This document shows positions 10,053 to 19,015 of a stretch of 64,000 nt of DNA, piece after piece; positions within the stretch are counted from its first letter, which is position 1, and each line of letters begins with the position of its first letter. The notes under the pieces are model-generated. The model was not told the origin of the DNA, did no database searches, and saw nothing but the letters and a program-made list of their open reading frames with translations. Origin of the DNA: Cytobacillus pseudoceanisediminis (GTDB lineage Bacteria > Bacillota > Bacilli > Bacillales > Cytobacillaceae); assembly GCF_023516215.1 (NCBI RefSeq), contig NZ_CP097349.1, forward strand, positions 1,984,001 through 2,048,000, read 5' to 3'. A program made the position numbers and the translations under genes.

Positions 10053-10419
10053 TTGTTATTATTTTTTATTGAAAATCCAGTTATTAATATCAGACTGTAC
10101 GCCCAAAGCAGCCAGGAAGCGAATAAAGGAAGAGAATCATTAGTTAAATTCGGAAACACTTTTGCAAAATAAATAATGCTTAATATATCCAGCAGCATTC
10201 CTGGGAGAGCAATTTGCACAGCTGCCTTTAAACGTTCTGTTTCTGGAATTTCCCTAAAATAATAGTAAGGATAGGTTGCAATTATAATCAAAGGAATCGC
10301 CAGAATAAAAATCGAGAGGACTAAAAATACCTGTCCAGGAATTAAAAAGTTTGTCCAAATAAACGGAATAATATAGTTGCTGACATCCATAATAAAAAGC
10401 CCCATGCAAAGTTAATCAT
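10049..10419 (-). CDS. DUF5367-like four-helix membrane protein (frame break)
   Basis: A small integral membrane protein of about 123 residues. The N-terminus reads MINFAWGFLLWMSATILF, followed by hydrophobic helices and the stretch IPETERLKAAVQIALPGML, ending in an AWLLWAYSLILITG-like helix. I recall this pattern in DUF5367 proteins; their function is not known to me. The start at 10419 has GGAGGTG upstream. One missing base in the A5 run 10344-10348 splits the frame; adding it joins the first helix to the rest. Confidence 0.6.
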
Positions 10420-10526
10420 AAAATACACCTCCTGCAAAGATGTGCTTTAATATCCGCTGGAAATCATTTACCTCCTGCTAATAATTGGTGAATTTTATGT
10501 GAAGATTCTTCAGGTCGTACCCTGCA

Positions 10527-11009
10527 TCAGGAAATTCTTTTTCTTACTGGTACATATAAATCAACCTTACATTTCCCCTCTTCATCTTCAGCGGGACTAT
10601 TCAAATTAAACTCAAGGTTGTACCGATCGTAATCCGGTTCATATTCGCTATTGGGCAGCCATTCCCCAAACATGTATTGGTAGGCGCCATTCAATTTATC
10701 AGGGATATCATAGAAACGATACAGAGCATAATCTCCGCCAGGCAGCTTTCTAAATTTCACTTCTTTATGTTTTTCTTTATCAAAACCATCGGGAATGGTA
10801 ACACAGGCATCGTGGCGGCAATCCTTGCTTTCCACCAGTTCAGGATTATCCAATGAAATGCCGATAAAAGATTGCTTCGGCGGCCTCAGCCCATTGGTGT
10901 TTGCCCAGCTAATCAAATCTCCCCAATGATCCTGCAGTTCAAAATAACTTCCGGTACGCCTGATAAACGCAACTTCAGTTTGGGGTAATTCCATTACAAT
11001 GATATTCAT
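10527..11009 (-). CDS. GyrI-like effector-binding domain protein
   Basis: About 160 residues matching the small-molecule-binding fold found alone or behind AraC-type DNA-binding domains (GyrI-like/SOUL). Features are an early strand (VAFIRRTGSYFE), a PPKQSFIGISLD strand and a repeat-like KFRKLPGGDYALYRF strand. There is no DNA-binding domain, so it is a stand-alone binder, perhaps a drug- or peptide-sequestering protein. The ATG at 11009 has AAAGGAG eight bases upstream, better than the ATG at 11015. Confidence 0.65.
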   Translation of the reverse strand: MNIIVMELPQTEVAFIRRTGSYFELQDHWGDLISWANTNGLRPPKQSFIGISLDNPELVESKDCRHDACVTIPDGFDKEKHKEVKFRKLPGGDYALYRFYDIPDKLNGAYQYMFGEWLPNSEYEPDYDRYNLEFNLNSPAEDEEGKCKVDLYVPVRKRIS

Positions 11010-11104
11010 TTTCATATCTCCTTTATGGAAGTATTTACCTCAAACAAATTTCGCTATCTTTCTTAAATTTCCTCCTCCCTTTGCTTTTTTTGCCAATAAA
11101 AAAA

Positions 11105-11131
11105 GCGCGCAGCTTTTATGACTGTACGCGC
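11105..11131. terminator. Terminator after the SleB/CwlJ-like gene
   Basis: GCGCG and CGCGC arms flank a loop, with an A-run on the left that becomes a U-tract for the minus-strand gene ending at 11134. Confidence 0.6.
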
Positions 11132-11133
11132 TT

Positions 11134-11663
11134 TTATATAGCAAATGCATGATTGCCGATTTTTTTCACAACTTCACGTGAAAAGATCCACTGGCTTGTA
11201 GCTGTTTCAGGGTTATAAAAATATAGGAGCTCCTCGTTTTTCTCCTTATCAACAAGAGCTGTCTCAACGGCCTGAACTGCTTCATTACTTGCCGGTTCAT
11301 TGATGGAACCATTTTGAACAGGTTCAAAAGCATTCTTTTGATAAATAACATCCTTGACTGTATCCGGGAATTGTTCATGCTCGACACGATTCAGCACCAC
11401 GTCAGCAACCGCAACTTTCCCTTCAAACGGCTCCCCTTTTGCTTCAGCCTGTACAAGTCGGGCAAGCAGCTTTTTTCTTCCTCTCTGATGAAGCGATGAT
11501 CCGTTGATGATGACTCCTTCGCGTCAATCTCAACTTTTTTATATGTCAGTGTTTCTGCGGCTTTTTGATCCACTGTCTCAGCATCAAAATGATCAGCAGG
11601 AAACACGCTATATGAACCCATTATGAGTGAAATGGCAGCAACAAACGTTACTAAATTTTTCAT
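11134..11663 (-). CDS. SleB/CwlJ-family cell wall hydrolase (frame break)
   Basis: A secreted peptidoglycan hydrolase of about 176 residues. It has an N-terminal signal peptide (KNLVTFVAAISLIMGSYSV), a linker, and then the hydrolase_2 domain: EEKKLLARLVQAEAKGEP with the catalytic-type Glu, VAVADVVLNRVEH, FPDTVKDVIY and the closing GNHAFA. This fold acts on cortex or cell wall, for example during germination. The T6 run 11471-11476 needs one extra base to join the signal part to the domain. It resembles YkvT/SleB-like proteins without a peptidoglycan-binding repeat. Confidence 0.75.
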
Positions 11664-11901
11664 TTGTAAACCTCCTGTTTGTAGTTTTTAGGCAAAAACA
11701 GGCCACTTACAAGGCTAACAGGTTTACAGGGATAACTCATTAGTGAATCTATGGGAGAATTACCAATCTAGAAAATGGAATTTTTAATTTGCTATTGTAA
11801 TAACTTAACTTATATATTTGTTATAGGATGACTTATAAAAAAATATTTTTACGAATCGGTTCAACAGGTATAAAAATAAATTGAAAGAGGTGTTACTTTA
11901 A

Positions 11902-12405
11902 TTGAAAGTACTTGAAACAGATCGATTAATTCTTCGCTGGTTAACACCAGATGATGCAGCCTTTATTCTGGAACTTTTAAATGAACCTTCATGGATTCGT
12001 TTTATTGGAGATAAAGGTGTACGTACCCTTGAGGATGCTAAGAAATATATTGTTGCCGGCCCAATGAAAATGTACTCCCAGATGGGCTTTGGCCTTTTTA
12101 TGGTTGAACGAAAGGAAGGAAGCATTCCTATTGGAATGTGCGGATTGATAAAACGGGATACTTTAGATAATGTTGATATTGGCTTTGCTTTTTTATCCAA
12201 ATATCATAATAAAGGTTATGGTTACGAGTCAGCTTCTGCTACATTGAAATATGGTCATGAACAACTCGCTCTTAAGCGGATCCTGGCCATCACATCCTTA
12301 GACAACCATGCTTCCTCCCGGCTGCTTGAAAAAATCGGGATGAAATATGAAGGAACGATTATTTTGGATAAGGAAAAGCTTAAATTGTTTGCATCCGAAA
12401 AATAA
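11902..12405 (+). CDS. GNAT acetyltransferase (RimJ/RimL-like)
   Basis: A 167-residue N-acetyltransferase starting LETDRLILRWLTPDD, the usual RimJ/RimL-type entry strand. The acetyl-CoA-binding region reads KYHNKGYGYESASA, and the C-terminal part reads NHASSRLLEKIGMKYEG. The start is TTG with a GAGGTG site nine or so bases upstream. The substrate cannot be read from sequence; ribosomal protein N-termini or small amines are usual. It is a single gene facing the add gene. Confidence 0.8.
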   Translation: MKVLETDRLILRWLTPDDAAFILELLNEPSWIRFIGDKGVRTLEDAKKYIVAGPMKMYSQMGFGLFMVERKEGSIPIGMCGLIKRDTLDNVDIGFAFLSKYHNKGYGYESASATLKYGHEQLALKRILAITSLDNHASSRLLEKIGMKYEGTIILDKEKLKLFASEK

Positions 12406-12435
12406 GTTCTTGGAGTATTTTTTCTATCCTTTAAA

Positions 12436-12484
12436 AAAGGTGTCTCCCCCACTCATTAAAAATTATGCAGGGGCAGACACCTTC
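12436..12484. terminator. Bidirectional terminator of the dispersed hairpin family
   Basis: AAGGTGTCTCCCC pairs with GGGGCAGACACCTT between the converging GNAT and add genes, with A/T-rich ends on both sides. Confidence 0.75.
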
Positions 12485-12492
12485 TTTCAAAC

Positions 12493-13494
12493 TTAAATAT
12501 CCATTAAATTTCCCATCAGTTTTTCCTTTGTCGCTTCATCCGCAAAAGAAGCTTCCACACTATTCATATATATTTGTTTATAATCCTCAGCACTCATAGC
12601 AAATTCATTTGAGACTATATCACATTCCTTTGTCATTGTTGTATCTGATACCGTTCTGTTGTCCGTATTAACTGTTACTTTTATGCCATCCTTATGGAAG
12701 TCGTAAATGGGATGATCGCTGAATTGGTTAACAGCTTTGGTTTGAACATTACTGGTTGGGCATAGCTCTAGCACCACTTGTTTTTCCTTCACAATTTGGT
12801 ACGCCTCTTCACAGTCTTTAATAAATACACCGTGTCCAATTCTTTCAGCTCCCAGCCATTCAACGGCCTCCAGCACATTTTTACCGATTCCCGTTTCACC
12901 GGCGTGGATGGTAACTTTGTATCCATATTCTCTGGCCAGTGCGATCGGTTCAATGAATTTTCCGCAGAAGCCTTCCTCCTCGGATGCACATAAATCGATT
13001 GCGACAACCCCTTTTCCGAGGAATGCCTTTCCCTTTTCGACGACCTCAAATGCACTTTCCACACTCATCGTTCGCATACATGACAAAATGATATTTCCTT
13101 TAATATCAAATTCTTCTTCTGCTTCTCTCATCCCTTCAATCACACTTTGGATGATTTCTTCTACGGTTAATCCCTTTCGCGTATGAAGTAATGGGGCAAA
13201 GCGGACCTCCATGTATTTCACATTTTCCTTTGCTGCATCTTCAAAGAGCTCAAAGGAAATTCTTTTTAAATTTTCCTTTGACTGCATGACTAAGTTTGGA
13301 ATGGAGAATCTTTTTAAATATTCATCCAGGGAATCGCAATCCAACGGGGCAATTAGTTCTTCTTTGATTTTTTCTTTATCAAAGGAAGGCAGGCTAATGC
13401 CTTCTCTTTTGGCGATATCTATGATGGTTTCTGGTCTGACACTCCCGTCCAAATGGCAGTGAAGTTCAATTTTAGGCAAAATAGTAAAATTCAT
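12493..13494 (-). CDS. add: Adenosine deaminase
   Basis: Converts adenosine to inosine in purine salvage. The 333-residue protein shows the family's metal ligands and catalytic residues: PKIELHCHLDGS near residue 6 (HxH), TIHAGETG mid-protein, ERIGHGVFI, and the C-terminal VNTDNRTVSDTT segment with the Asp ligand. The ATG at 13494 has AGGAGG upstream. The leader carries an adenine-type riboswitch ending in a terminator (13518-13627), so expression probably rises with adenine. It is a monocistronic unit closed by the hairpin at 12436. Confidence 0.92.
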   Translation of the reverse strand: MNFTILPKIELHCHLDGSVRPETIIDIAKREGISLPSFDKEKIKEELIAPLDCDSLDEYLKRFSIPNLVMQSKENLKRISFELFEDAAKENVKYMEVRFAPLLHTRKGLTVEEIIQSVIEGMREAEEEFDIKGNIILSCMRTMSVESAFEVVEKGKAFLGKGVVAIDLCASEEEGFCGKFIEPIALAREYGYKVTIHAGETGIGKNVLEAVEWLGAERIGHGVFIKDCEEAYQIVKEKQVVLELCPTSNVQTKAVNQFSDHPIYDFHKDGIKVTVNTDNRTVSDTTMTKECDIVSNEFAMSAEDYKQIYMNSVEASFADEATKEKLMGNLMDI

Positions 13495-13517
13495 AGCTGG
13501 ACCTCCTAGATTTTTTA

Positions 13518-13578
13518 CAAAAAAATTCCTGATTACGAAGAAAATACAGCACATGTATCTTCTTCGTAATCAGGAATT
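13518..13578 (-). terminator. Riboswitch expression-platform terminator upstream of add
   Basis: A nearly 19-base-pair perfect stem (13560-13578 with 13524-13542) is followed by a U-run. Its 5' arm contains the 3' strand of the aptamer P1 and P3 helices, so aptamer folding and terminator folding exclude each other. Confidence 0.85.
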
Positions 13579-13627
13579 ATTGGTTCCTGGTAGAGACCTC
13601 CAAACCATATTATTGGAGTTATACGAA
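13563..13627 (-). promoter_or_regulatory. Purine riboswitch aptamer, adenine type
   Basis: The minus strand shows the purine-box core: GTATAAC, ATATGG, GTCTCTACC and a final GATTACGAA. P1 is formed by TTCGTA with TACGAA, P2 by TCCAA-type arms with TTTGGA, and P3 by AGGAA with TTCCT. The discriminating base of the last junction (GAU versus GAC) is U, as in pbuE and Vibrio add, which indicates adenine. Because the terminator uses the 3' side of P1, ligand binding should prevent termination, giving an ON switch. Confidence 0.85.
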
Positions 13628-13691
13628 TGAAAGTATTTCATTAGGTTTTTTTAAAGGATAAATAATATTAGCTTTTTTGTCAATCACTTTT

Positions 13692-14714
13692 TTAAAGCTT
13701 TAGCAGCTCTTCAATATGCCCTATTGCACTATGAAGCCGTTCCTTATAATCTCCGCTCAGGGTTTTGTAATCAATCTTATGATTGTTCAGCAGTGTTTTT
13801 AGAGCATCGTTGTTTTGGAGCCTTATATCGTGCTCTCCATGAACACGAAGTCCATCGTCCACCCATTTCACATCAGGTTCAAGGTATAGCCAAAGGTCAT
13901 AATCCTGCAGGCTCGCTATTTCATCCAGCACTGTTTGATGCTCATTGTTGTATAGATTTGAGTAAAATTGAGTCACGATTGCCTCTGTGTCGATAAAAAC
14001 AATCCTATTCGCTTTTTCAATCGCCTTCATTTCTTCAAGCTTATGGCCGTAAGCGATTTTGTGGTAATCTTCCTTCACTATGATACCTTCGCAGCCGCCT
14101 AGTTCTTCACATACAATTCGGCCATATTCCTCAACATAGGAAGTATTATAAACTTTAGCAAGATTTCTTGTCAGGGTAGATTTCCCGCAGCTTTCGGTTC
14201 CTACCAAAACAACCTTTTTAACGAAATAAGGTTTAACAAAGTCAGGAATGTACTCCCAATGATGAAAGACGCCTTCATTACGGATCGCTGTTGCTGATAT
14301 ATTCACATGTCCCCGATTCGGATCAATCAATTCGTGTTTCGCCTCAGGATAAAGTTCATTAAAGATATCGCTATATTCATACTCTGAACTAAAGACATAA
14401 TCAATGTGCTTTCCAATTGCCTTTTTTATATTCCCGGCACCTTCAGCCCAGTTGTAATCTTCATTCCCCTGATCGTCTTGAATGGAAATGACCTTAACAT
14501 GCGTCATATCTTTTGTTAATTGACTGAGCCACCGCAAACGGATCTGAGGCGGAATATAATCCATTTTAGAACGCTGGCACAATTGCCTGTCACGCAGTTC
14601 GCTATGGGACAGTACAACGTACAGTTCGTCAACGATGGATGAGGCCTGCACGATGGCATAGACGTGGCCAAGATGCAGGGGGAGAAACTTGCCTCCAATA
14701 AACCCAACTGTCAT
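13692..14714 (-). CDS. nadR: Bifunctional NMN adenylyltransferase / ribosylnicotinamide kinase
   Basis: A 340-residue NadR-like enzyme. The N-terminal nucleotidyltransferase has GGKFLPLHLGHVYA (the HxGH motif) and NISATAIRNE (ISSTxxR-like). The C-terminal kinase has the P-loop GTESCGKST near residue 172, a SYVEEYGR motif and FIDTEA. It phosphorylates imported nicotinamide riboside and then makes NAD. The helix-turn-helix found in enterobacterial NadR is absent. It starts right after pnuC (adjacent stop and start), so the two are cotranscribed, with the NUDIX gene first. Confidence 0.9.
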   Translation of the reverse strand: MTVGFIGGKFLPLHLGHVYAIVQASSIVDELYVVLSHSELRDRQLCQRSKMDYIPPQIRLRWLSQLTKDMTHVKVISIQDDQGNEDYNWAEGAGNIKKAIGKHIDYVFSSEYEYSDIFNELYPEAKHELIDPNRGHVNISATAIRNEGVFHHWEYIPDFVKPYFVKKVVLVGTESCGKSTLTRNLAKVYNTSYVEEYGRIVCEELGGCEGIIVKEDYHKIAYGHKLEEMKAIEKANRIVFIDTEAIVTQFYSNLYNNEHQTVLDEIASLQDYDLWLYLEPDVKWVDDGLRVHGEHDIRLQNNDALKTLLNNHKIDYKTLSGDYKERLHSAIGHIEELLKL

Positions 14715-15410
14715 TTAAACCGCCTCCTTATTCTGTTTCACATATAATTTCCGCCAGTTGATATAACCATAAATGCTGTTGAACAGGAAAGCAGTCCACA
14801 TGACTAGCATCGAAAAGTCATTGCCTCCCTGTGAGATGAGAGCACTTGCCCAAAGAATAATGGATAATACATTAACGGAAATCCACAGGAGCCATTGCTC
14901 CGCAAATCTCTTCAGCATCAGTATCTGCGCAGTTATTGAAAGGACGTTTGTAGCTGAATCCGTCCAGACAAAATTGCCCTCTAAATATCTAAGGAAATAC
15001 CCATATCCAATTGTAAGGACGACAATGGATACTAATGTATAGAGCCAGCCCTTTGTTGTCAGACTATTAACCTTCACATCTTCCCCTTTAACATCCCGAT
15101 TTGTTTTATGCTGTCTCCACAGATAAATCCCGATAAATTGCACCGGAAAATAAAACAGGGCATTGAGCATGGCTTCTCCATAAAGACCATAACCGTAAGC
15201 AATATAAGCATAAGTTAAGGTCTGCACGATACCAAAGTAATAGTTTGCAATCTTCCCCTTCGCCACCAGAACCACACATAACATCCCGCTTATGGATGAT
15301 ATGAGGCCTAGAAGTGAATCTGACCAGGCAAAGAAAAGATAAATGTTAACCAACGTAAAAGTGATCAGCCATATAATTTCAAACCGCGTCCAGTTCTTAA
15401 AAATCCCCAT
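14715..15410 (-). CDS. pnuC: Nicotinamide riboside transporter PnuC
   Basis: A 231-residue membrane protein with about seven hydrophobic helices. It contains the PnuC-type GKIANYYFGIVQTLTYA segment and the FYFPVQFIGIYLWRQH segment, then WTDSATNVLSITAQILML and the closing YGYINWRKL. It facilitates entry of nicotinamide riboside, which NadR then traps by phosphorylation. The start has GGGGAGAG upstream. It lies 30 bases downstream of the NUDIX gene and directly before nadR. Confidence 0.9.
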   Translation of the reverse strand: MGIFKNWTRFEIIWLITFTLVNIYLFFAWSDSLLGLISSISGMLCVVLVAKGKIANYYFGIVQTLTYAYIAYGYGLYGEAMLNALFYFPVQFIGIYLWRQHKTNRDVKGEDVKVNSLTTKGWLYTLVSIVVLTIGYGYFLRYLEGNFVWTDSATNVLSITAQILMLKRFAEQWLLWISVNVLSIILWASALISQGGNDFSMLVMWTAFLFNSIYGYINWRKLYVKQNKEAV

Positions 15411-15440
15411 GTGAATCTCTCCCCTTATATGATTTGCTTT

Positions 15441-16204
15441 TCACCCTTGCAGCTTATTTCTATACACGGACACAATCGGCTGGAAGTCATTAAATCGATA
15501 AAGCTGAGCCGGCGTCTTGGAATATCGGTTCGATTTCTTAGGCTTCCCGTCTTCAGATACCGCTTCAATAAAAGGAAGTGTCGGTGCTTTTCTGAAAAAG
15601 GCAGCATCAGTCGAGATCGAAGGATCATCCAAAACTGTCAATAAGACGCCCTGAAGTTCAGAAAGCACAAATTCCTCCGGAAGAAAATGCTTAGCAAGTG
15701 TTGTGAGTGCCATATCTTTTTTAATAAACCAAAGTGCATCATCCATAATGGTCCGATGATCGAATGCAAGATCAAGTTCAAGTGCCTCTTCAAGAGTAAA
15801 CAGCCCAATTTCAGAAGCATCATAAGTCTTTTTCCGGCTCCTTAATGCCGCTTCATTTGCAATGACATAATGTGCATTAGACATAATCCATCCCCGCAGA
15901 TCCCGGCCAGGAGAATCATAGACACCAAAATGCTTTATTTTCAGCCCTTCCACTCCGGTTTCCTCGGCTAACCTTCGCTCTGCTGCCTGAAACGCTGTCT
16001 CATTGGGACGTACAAATCCTCCCGGGAGTGCCCACTTTCCTGCTTCCATATTTGGATTTCCATCATGGTCCAGCTCGCTTCTTTTAATCAGCATGATTTT
16101 CAATTCTTTTTTGGAGGTTTATATTCTCCCGAGAGCTTAGATGTAATTGTAAAAACCGCTATATCACTTGTATAACCGTCTGGGGTAATATATTTATTCT
16201 TCAA
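15441..16204 (-). CDS. NUDIX hydrolase with NrtR-like winged C-terminus (frame break)
   Basis: About 254 residues once repaired. It starts at a TTG (16204) behind GAGGTG, reading KNKYITPDGYTSDIAVFTIT. The NUDIX box follows as GGFVRPNETAFQAAERRLAE then ETGV. The C-terminal part (about residues 170-250) looks like the winged helix of NrtR/ADP-ribose-sensing regulators (LPEEFVLSELQGVLLTVLDD; KTPAQLYRF). One missing base in the T6 run 16107-16112 splits the N-terminal strand from the rest. Leading the pnuC-nadR operon, with a palindrome just upstream, it is probably the NAD-salvage regulator, a hydrolase, or both. Confidence 0.8.
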
Positions 16205-16221
16205 TTTTGTTCACCTCATTT

Positions 16222-16251
16222 TTAATTAACATTTTGTTAATTGTTAATTAA
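16222..16251. promoter_or_regulatory. Candidate operator palindrome of the NAD-salvage operon
   Basis: TTAATTAAC and GTTAATTAA form a perfect inverted repeat with a 12-base spacer about 18 bases upstream of the NUDIX start, and an additional GTTAATT lies inside. It is a likely binding site for the NrtR-like protein. The site is AT-rich, so chance cannot be excluded. Confidence 0.55.
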
Positions 16252-16363
16252 AATATATTCCATAATTTGCTGTTAGTCAAGATAATTTTACAAAGAGGAT
16301 TTCTTTTAAGAGAAAGATGCTTATTACCTTAGTTCATTTACCTTTTAACGCATTTTTGAGCAT

Positions 16364-16404
16364 AAAAAAAGAAAGTGCCAAATGATTAGACACTTTCTTT
16401 TTTA
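16364..16404. terminator. Terminator after glpT
   Basis: AAAGAAAGTG pairs with CACTTTCTTT, with long A and T tracts on each side. It closes glpT on the minus strand. Confidence 0.75.
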
Positions 16405-16406
16405 TC

Positions 16407-17774
16407 TTAATGCTGATTTTTAACTACTTCTTGACCACGGACATTCCACGTTACAGCGAATATGATGGCTGCAAGGACACAAGATGCGGTTAACAGCATA
16501 AATCCTGCATCCCATCCAGATGCATCTACGATAACACCCATTAACGCATTAGCTGTTACAGTACCTCCGAGGTAACCAAACAATCCAGTTAATCCTGCTG
16601 CAGTTCCGGCAGCCTTTTTAGGAACGAAATCAAGTGCCTGAAGGCCGATTAACATTACCGGTCCATAAATAAGGAAACCGATCGCAATCAAACAAATCAT
16701 ATCGATCGTTGGATTTCCTGCAGGATTAAACCAGTAAACAAGAACAGCGATCAATACTCCCAGCATAAACACAAAGCCTGCAGGACCACGGCGCCCTTTG
16801 AAAAACTTATCTGAGATCCAGCCGCATAATAGTGTTCCTGGTATACCCGCCCACTCATATAGAAAATAGGCTACGCTGGACTTGCTCATATCGAACCCTT
16901 TTTCTTCGCTCAAATAAGTTGGTGCCCAGTCCAGTACACCATAGCGGACGAAATAAACGAAAATGTTTGCAATAGCAATGGCCCAAACCCATTTATTATT
17001 TAATACATACTTGAAAAGAATTTCTTTTGTTGTTAATTCTGTTTCAAAAGTTTTCTTGGTTTTACTTGGATAATCATTGCGATATTCTTCAATGGATGGC
17101 AGCCCAACCGATTGAGGAGTATCACGAATGAGGAAGTAGGCAATGAATGCAACAACAATAGCTACAAGTGCAGGTAATATAAATACACCTTCATAGCCTG
17201 AAGAAGAGCTTCCGGCTATGCCTGCGAACATCGCTGCACCCGCCACGGCAAGAGGTGCCATCAGCCCCCCGCCGACATTATGGGCTACATTCCAAATGGC
17301 TGTTTTGTTTCCTCTTTCATTGATGCTGAACCAGTGTACAAGAACACGGCCAGATGGCGGCCAGCCCATTCCCTGGAACCAGCCATTTAAGAAAAGCATA
17401 ATAAACATAATAGCAACAGACGAAGTAAAGAAAGGAACAAACCCCATTAATAAAGAAATAATAGCAGATAGAATTAACCCTGCAGGCAGGAACATCCTTG
17501 GATTGCTCCGGTCTGAAAAGGTCCCCATGACAAATTTACTGATGCCATAGGAAATAGAAATAGCAGATAGCGCAAAGCCAAGTTCAGTTTTGGAAAAACC
17601 TTCTTCAATAAAGTAAGGCATGGCCAGTGAGAAGTTTTTCCGGATCAAATAATACGCTGCATAACCAATGAAAATTCCCAGAAATACTTGAAATCTAAGT
17701 TTTTTATACTCAGAATCAATTTGTTCTTCAGGCAATCTTTCAATTGGGGGAGCAGGCTTAAACAGTTTGAACAT
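16407..17774 (-). CDS. glpT: Glycerol-3-phosphate transporter
   Basis: A 455-residue major-facilitator antiporter (12 membrane helices) of the GlpT/UhpT group, exchanging glycerol-3-phosphate for phosphate. The N-terminus [16 protein letters not shown] then [20 protein letters not shown], and the [16 protein letters not shown] motif with its substrate-site Arg, are typical of GlpT. It is preceded by a sigma-A promoter with an overlapping cre site and a leader terminator, so glucose repression plus antitermination is likely, as known for Bacillus glp genes. It is monocistronic here; no glpQ follows. Confidence 0.9.
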   Translation of the reverse strand: MFKLFKPAPPIERLPEEQIDSEYKKLRFQVFLGIFIGYAAYYLIRKNFSLAMPYFIEEGFSKTELGFALSAISISYGISKFVMGTFSDRSNPRMFLPAGLILSAIISLLMGFVPFFTSSVAIMFIMLFLNGWFQGMGWPPSGRVLVHWFSINERGNKTAIWNVAHNVGGGLMAPLAVAGAAMFAGIAGSSSSGYEGVFILPALVAIVVAFIAYFLIRDTPQSVGLPSIEEYRNDYPSKTKKTFETELTTKEILFKYVLNNKWVWAIAIANIFVYFVRYGVLDWAPTYLSEEKGFDMSKSSVAYFLYEWAGIPGTLLCGWISDKFFKGRRGPAGFVFMLGVLIAVLVYWFNPAGNPTIDMICLIAIGFLIYGPVMLIGLQALDFVPKKAAGTAAGLTGLFGYLGGTVTANALMGVIVDASGWDAGFMLLTASCVLAAIIFAVTWNVRGQEVVKNQH

Positions 17775-17817
17775 TTAGGTTCCCCCTAAGATAGATTTGA
17801 CAACAATATTAACTGCT

Positions 17818-17880
17818 AAAAAAACAAAACCCATACTTTAATAACACTTCCAGGAATGGAAGTGCAAAAAAGCATGGGTT
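17818..17880 (-). promoter_or_regulatory. glpT leader terminator (candidate GlpP antitermination site)
   Basis: In the glpT leader, AACCCAT (17880-17874) pairs with ATGGGTTTT (17834-17826), enclosing an inner CACTTCCA/TGGAAGTG stem and followed by a U-run. An intrinsic terminator before glpT matches the GlpP-controlled leaders known for Bacillus glp operons. Confidence 0.65.
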
Positions 17881-17917
17881 CTCCGTTTCTCCACCATAGT
17901 TAACTTGTTATGTCACA

Positions 17918-17946
17918 ATTCTAGTATTATTTGTAAACGTTGTCAA
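17918..17946 (-). promoter_or_regulatory. glpT promoter with overlapping cre (CcpA) site
   Basis: On the minus strand TTGACA is followed after 17 bases by TAGAAT. A 14-base sequence at 17932-17945 (TGTAAACGTTGTCA) fits the cre consensus and covers the -35 end, which would let CcpA repress glpT. Confidence 0.75.
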
Positions 17947-17988
17947 TAGCCTATAAAACTATTTAGATTGTTTTCGATAGGTACAAAA

Positions 17989-18028
17989 AAGGTGCCTGCC
18001 CTCTTAATCTTTAAGGGCCAGACACCTA
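17989..18028. terminator. Terminator of the dispersed hairpin family
   Basis: AGGTGCCTGCCCTCTTAA pairs with TTAAGGGCCAGACACCT. It ends the symporter transcript (minus strand). Confidence 0.7.
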
Positions 18029-18037
18029 AATCCATAC

Positions 18038-19011
18038 CTATAGCTTCACTTCAACTGGCTTAACTGCCGTTTCTGCTTCACTTTTTACAGCAGGTTTCTT
18101 CGACCAATAAGTCGCAAGAATCGGCCCTGAAATGTTATGCCAGGCAGCTGCCAGCACACTTGGAAGTGCTGCCAATGGACCAAAGTGTGCAGTTGCAAGT
18201 GCAACACCTAAACCGGAGTTCTGCATTCCAACTTCAATGGCAATCGCTCTTCGGTTTACTTCATCCTGCCCAAGCACTTTTCCTGAAAAATAGCCAAGCA
18301 GGAGTCCGAATCCATTGTGAAGCATGACGGCTGTAAAAATCAGAAGCCCAGATGCGGCAATGGTTGCTGAATTGCCTGAAACGACTGCAGCTACAATTGT
18401 GATAATAGCTGCTACCGAAATAAGCGGTAATATAGTTAAGCTTTTTTCAACGGCCACAGGGAAGAATTTCTTGATGGCCAGACCTAGAACAATCGGTACA
18501 ATGATAACCTGGACAATAGACATAAACATGGCTACAGCATCAACCGGCATCCATTGGCCGGCAAGCATCAGGAGAAGGAGCGGTGTCATGATCGGTGCCA
18601 ATAGAGTTGAAACGGAAGTCATAGCGATGGATAACGGTACATTTCCCTTTGCCAGATACACCATAACGTTAGAAGCCGTTCCCCCAGGTACACACCCAAG
18701 CAAAACAAGTCCTGCTGCCAATTCCGCCGGCAAATTCAACAGTTTTGCAATGACGAAAGCGACCAGCGGCATGATGATGAACTGTGCACAAACTCCGATT
18801 AACACAGGCAATGGTTTGGTAAAGATGATTTTAAAATCGACTGCCTTCAGTGTAAGCCCCATTCCAAACATGACGACGCCGAGAAGGATGGTGATATAGC
18901 CCCCAATCCCAAAAATGGGTCTGGAAACATAAAGGCAATAACCGATGTTAAGATAACCCACACGGCAAAATATTTTCCGGCAATGGTACTGACCGCTTCT
19001 AATACCTTCAT
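18038..19011 (-). CDS. Bile acid:sodium symporter family transporter (frame break)
   Basis: About 324 residues with ten hydrophobic helices, of the SBF/BASS type: GCVPGGTASNVMVYLAKGNV is the characteristic crossover-helix segment and EVGMQNSGLGVALAT the second. In bacteria such carriers move organic acids with sodium. The start at 19011 has GAAGGAG upstream and gives an extra N-terminal helix (KVLEAVSTIAGKYFAVWVIL); one missing base in the A5 run 18911-18915 cuts it off. It lies five bases after the GlcD-type gene, so it may import that oxidase's 2-hydroxyacid substrate (inference). Confidence 0.78.
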
Positions 19012-19015
19012 ATCA

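Noticed and set aside
13563..13627. Guanine specificity for the purine riboswitch
   Set aside because: The last junction reads GAUUAC, with U at the discriminating position, where guanine aptamers have C.
18324..18899. A 191-codon plus-strand open frame over the symporter gene
   Set aside because: It is the mirror of a strongly conserved membrane-protein gene on the minus strand; composition is unlike a real protein and no ribosome site precedes it.
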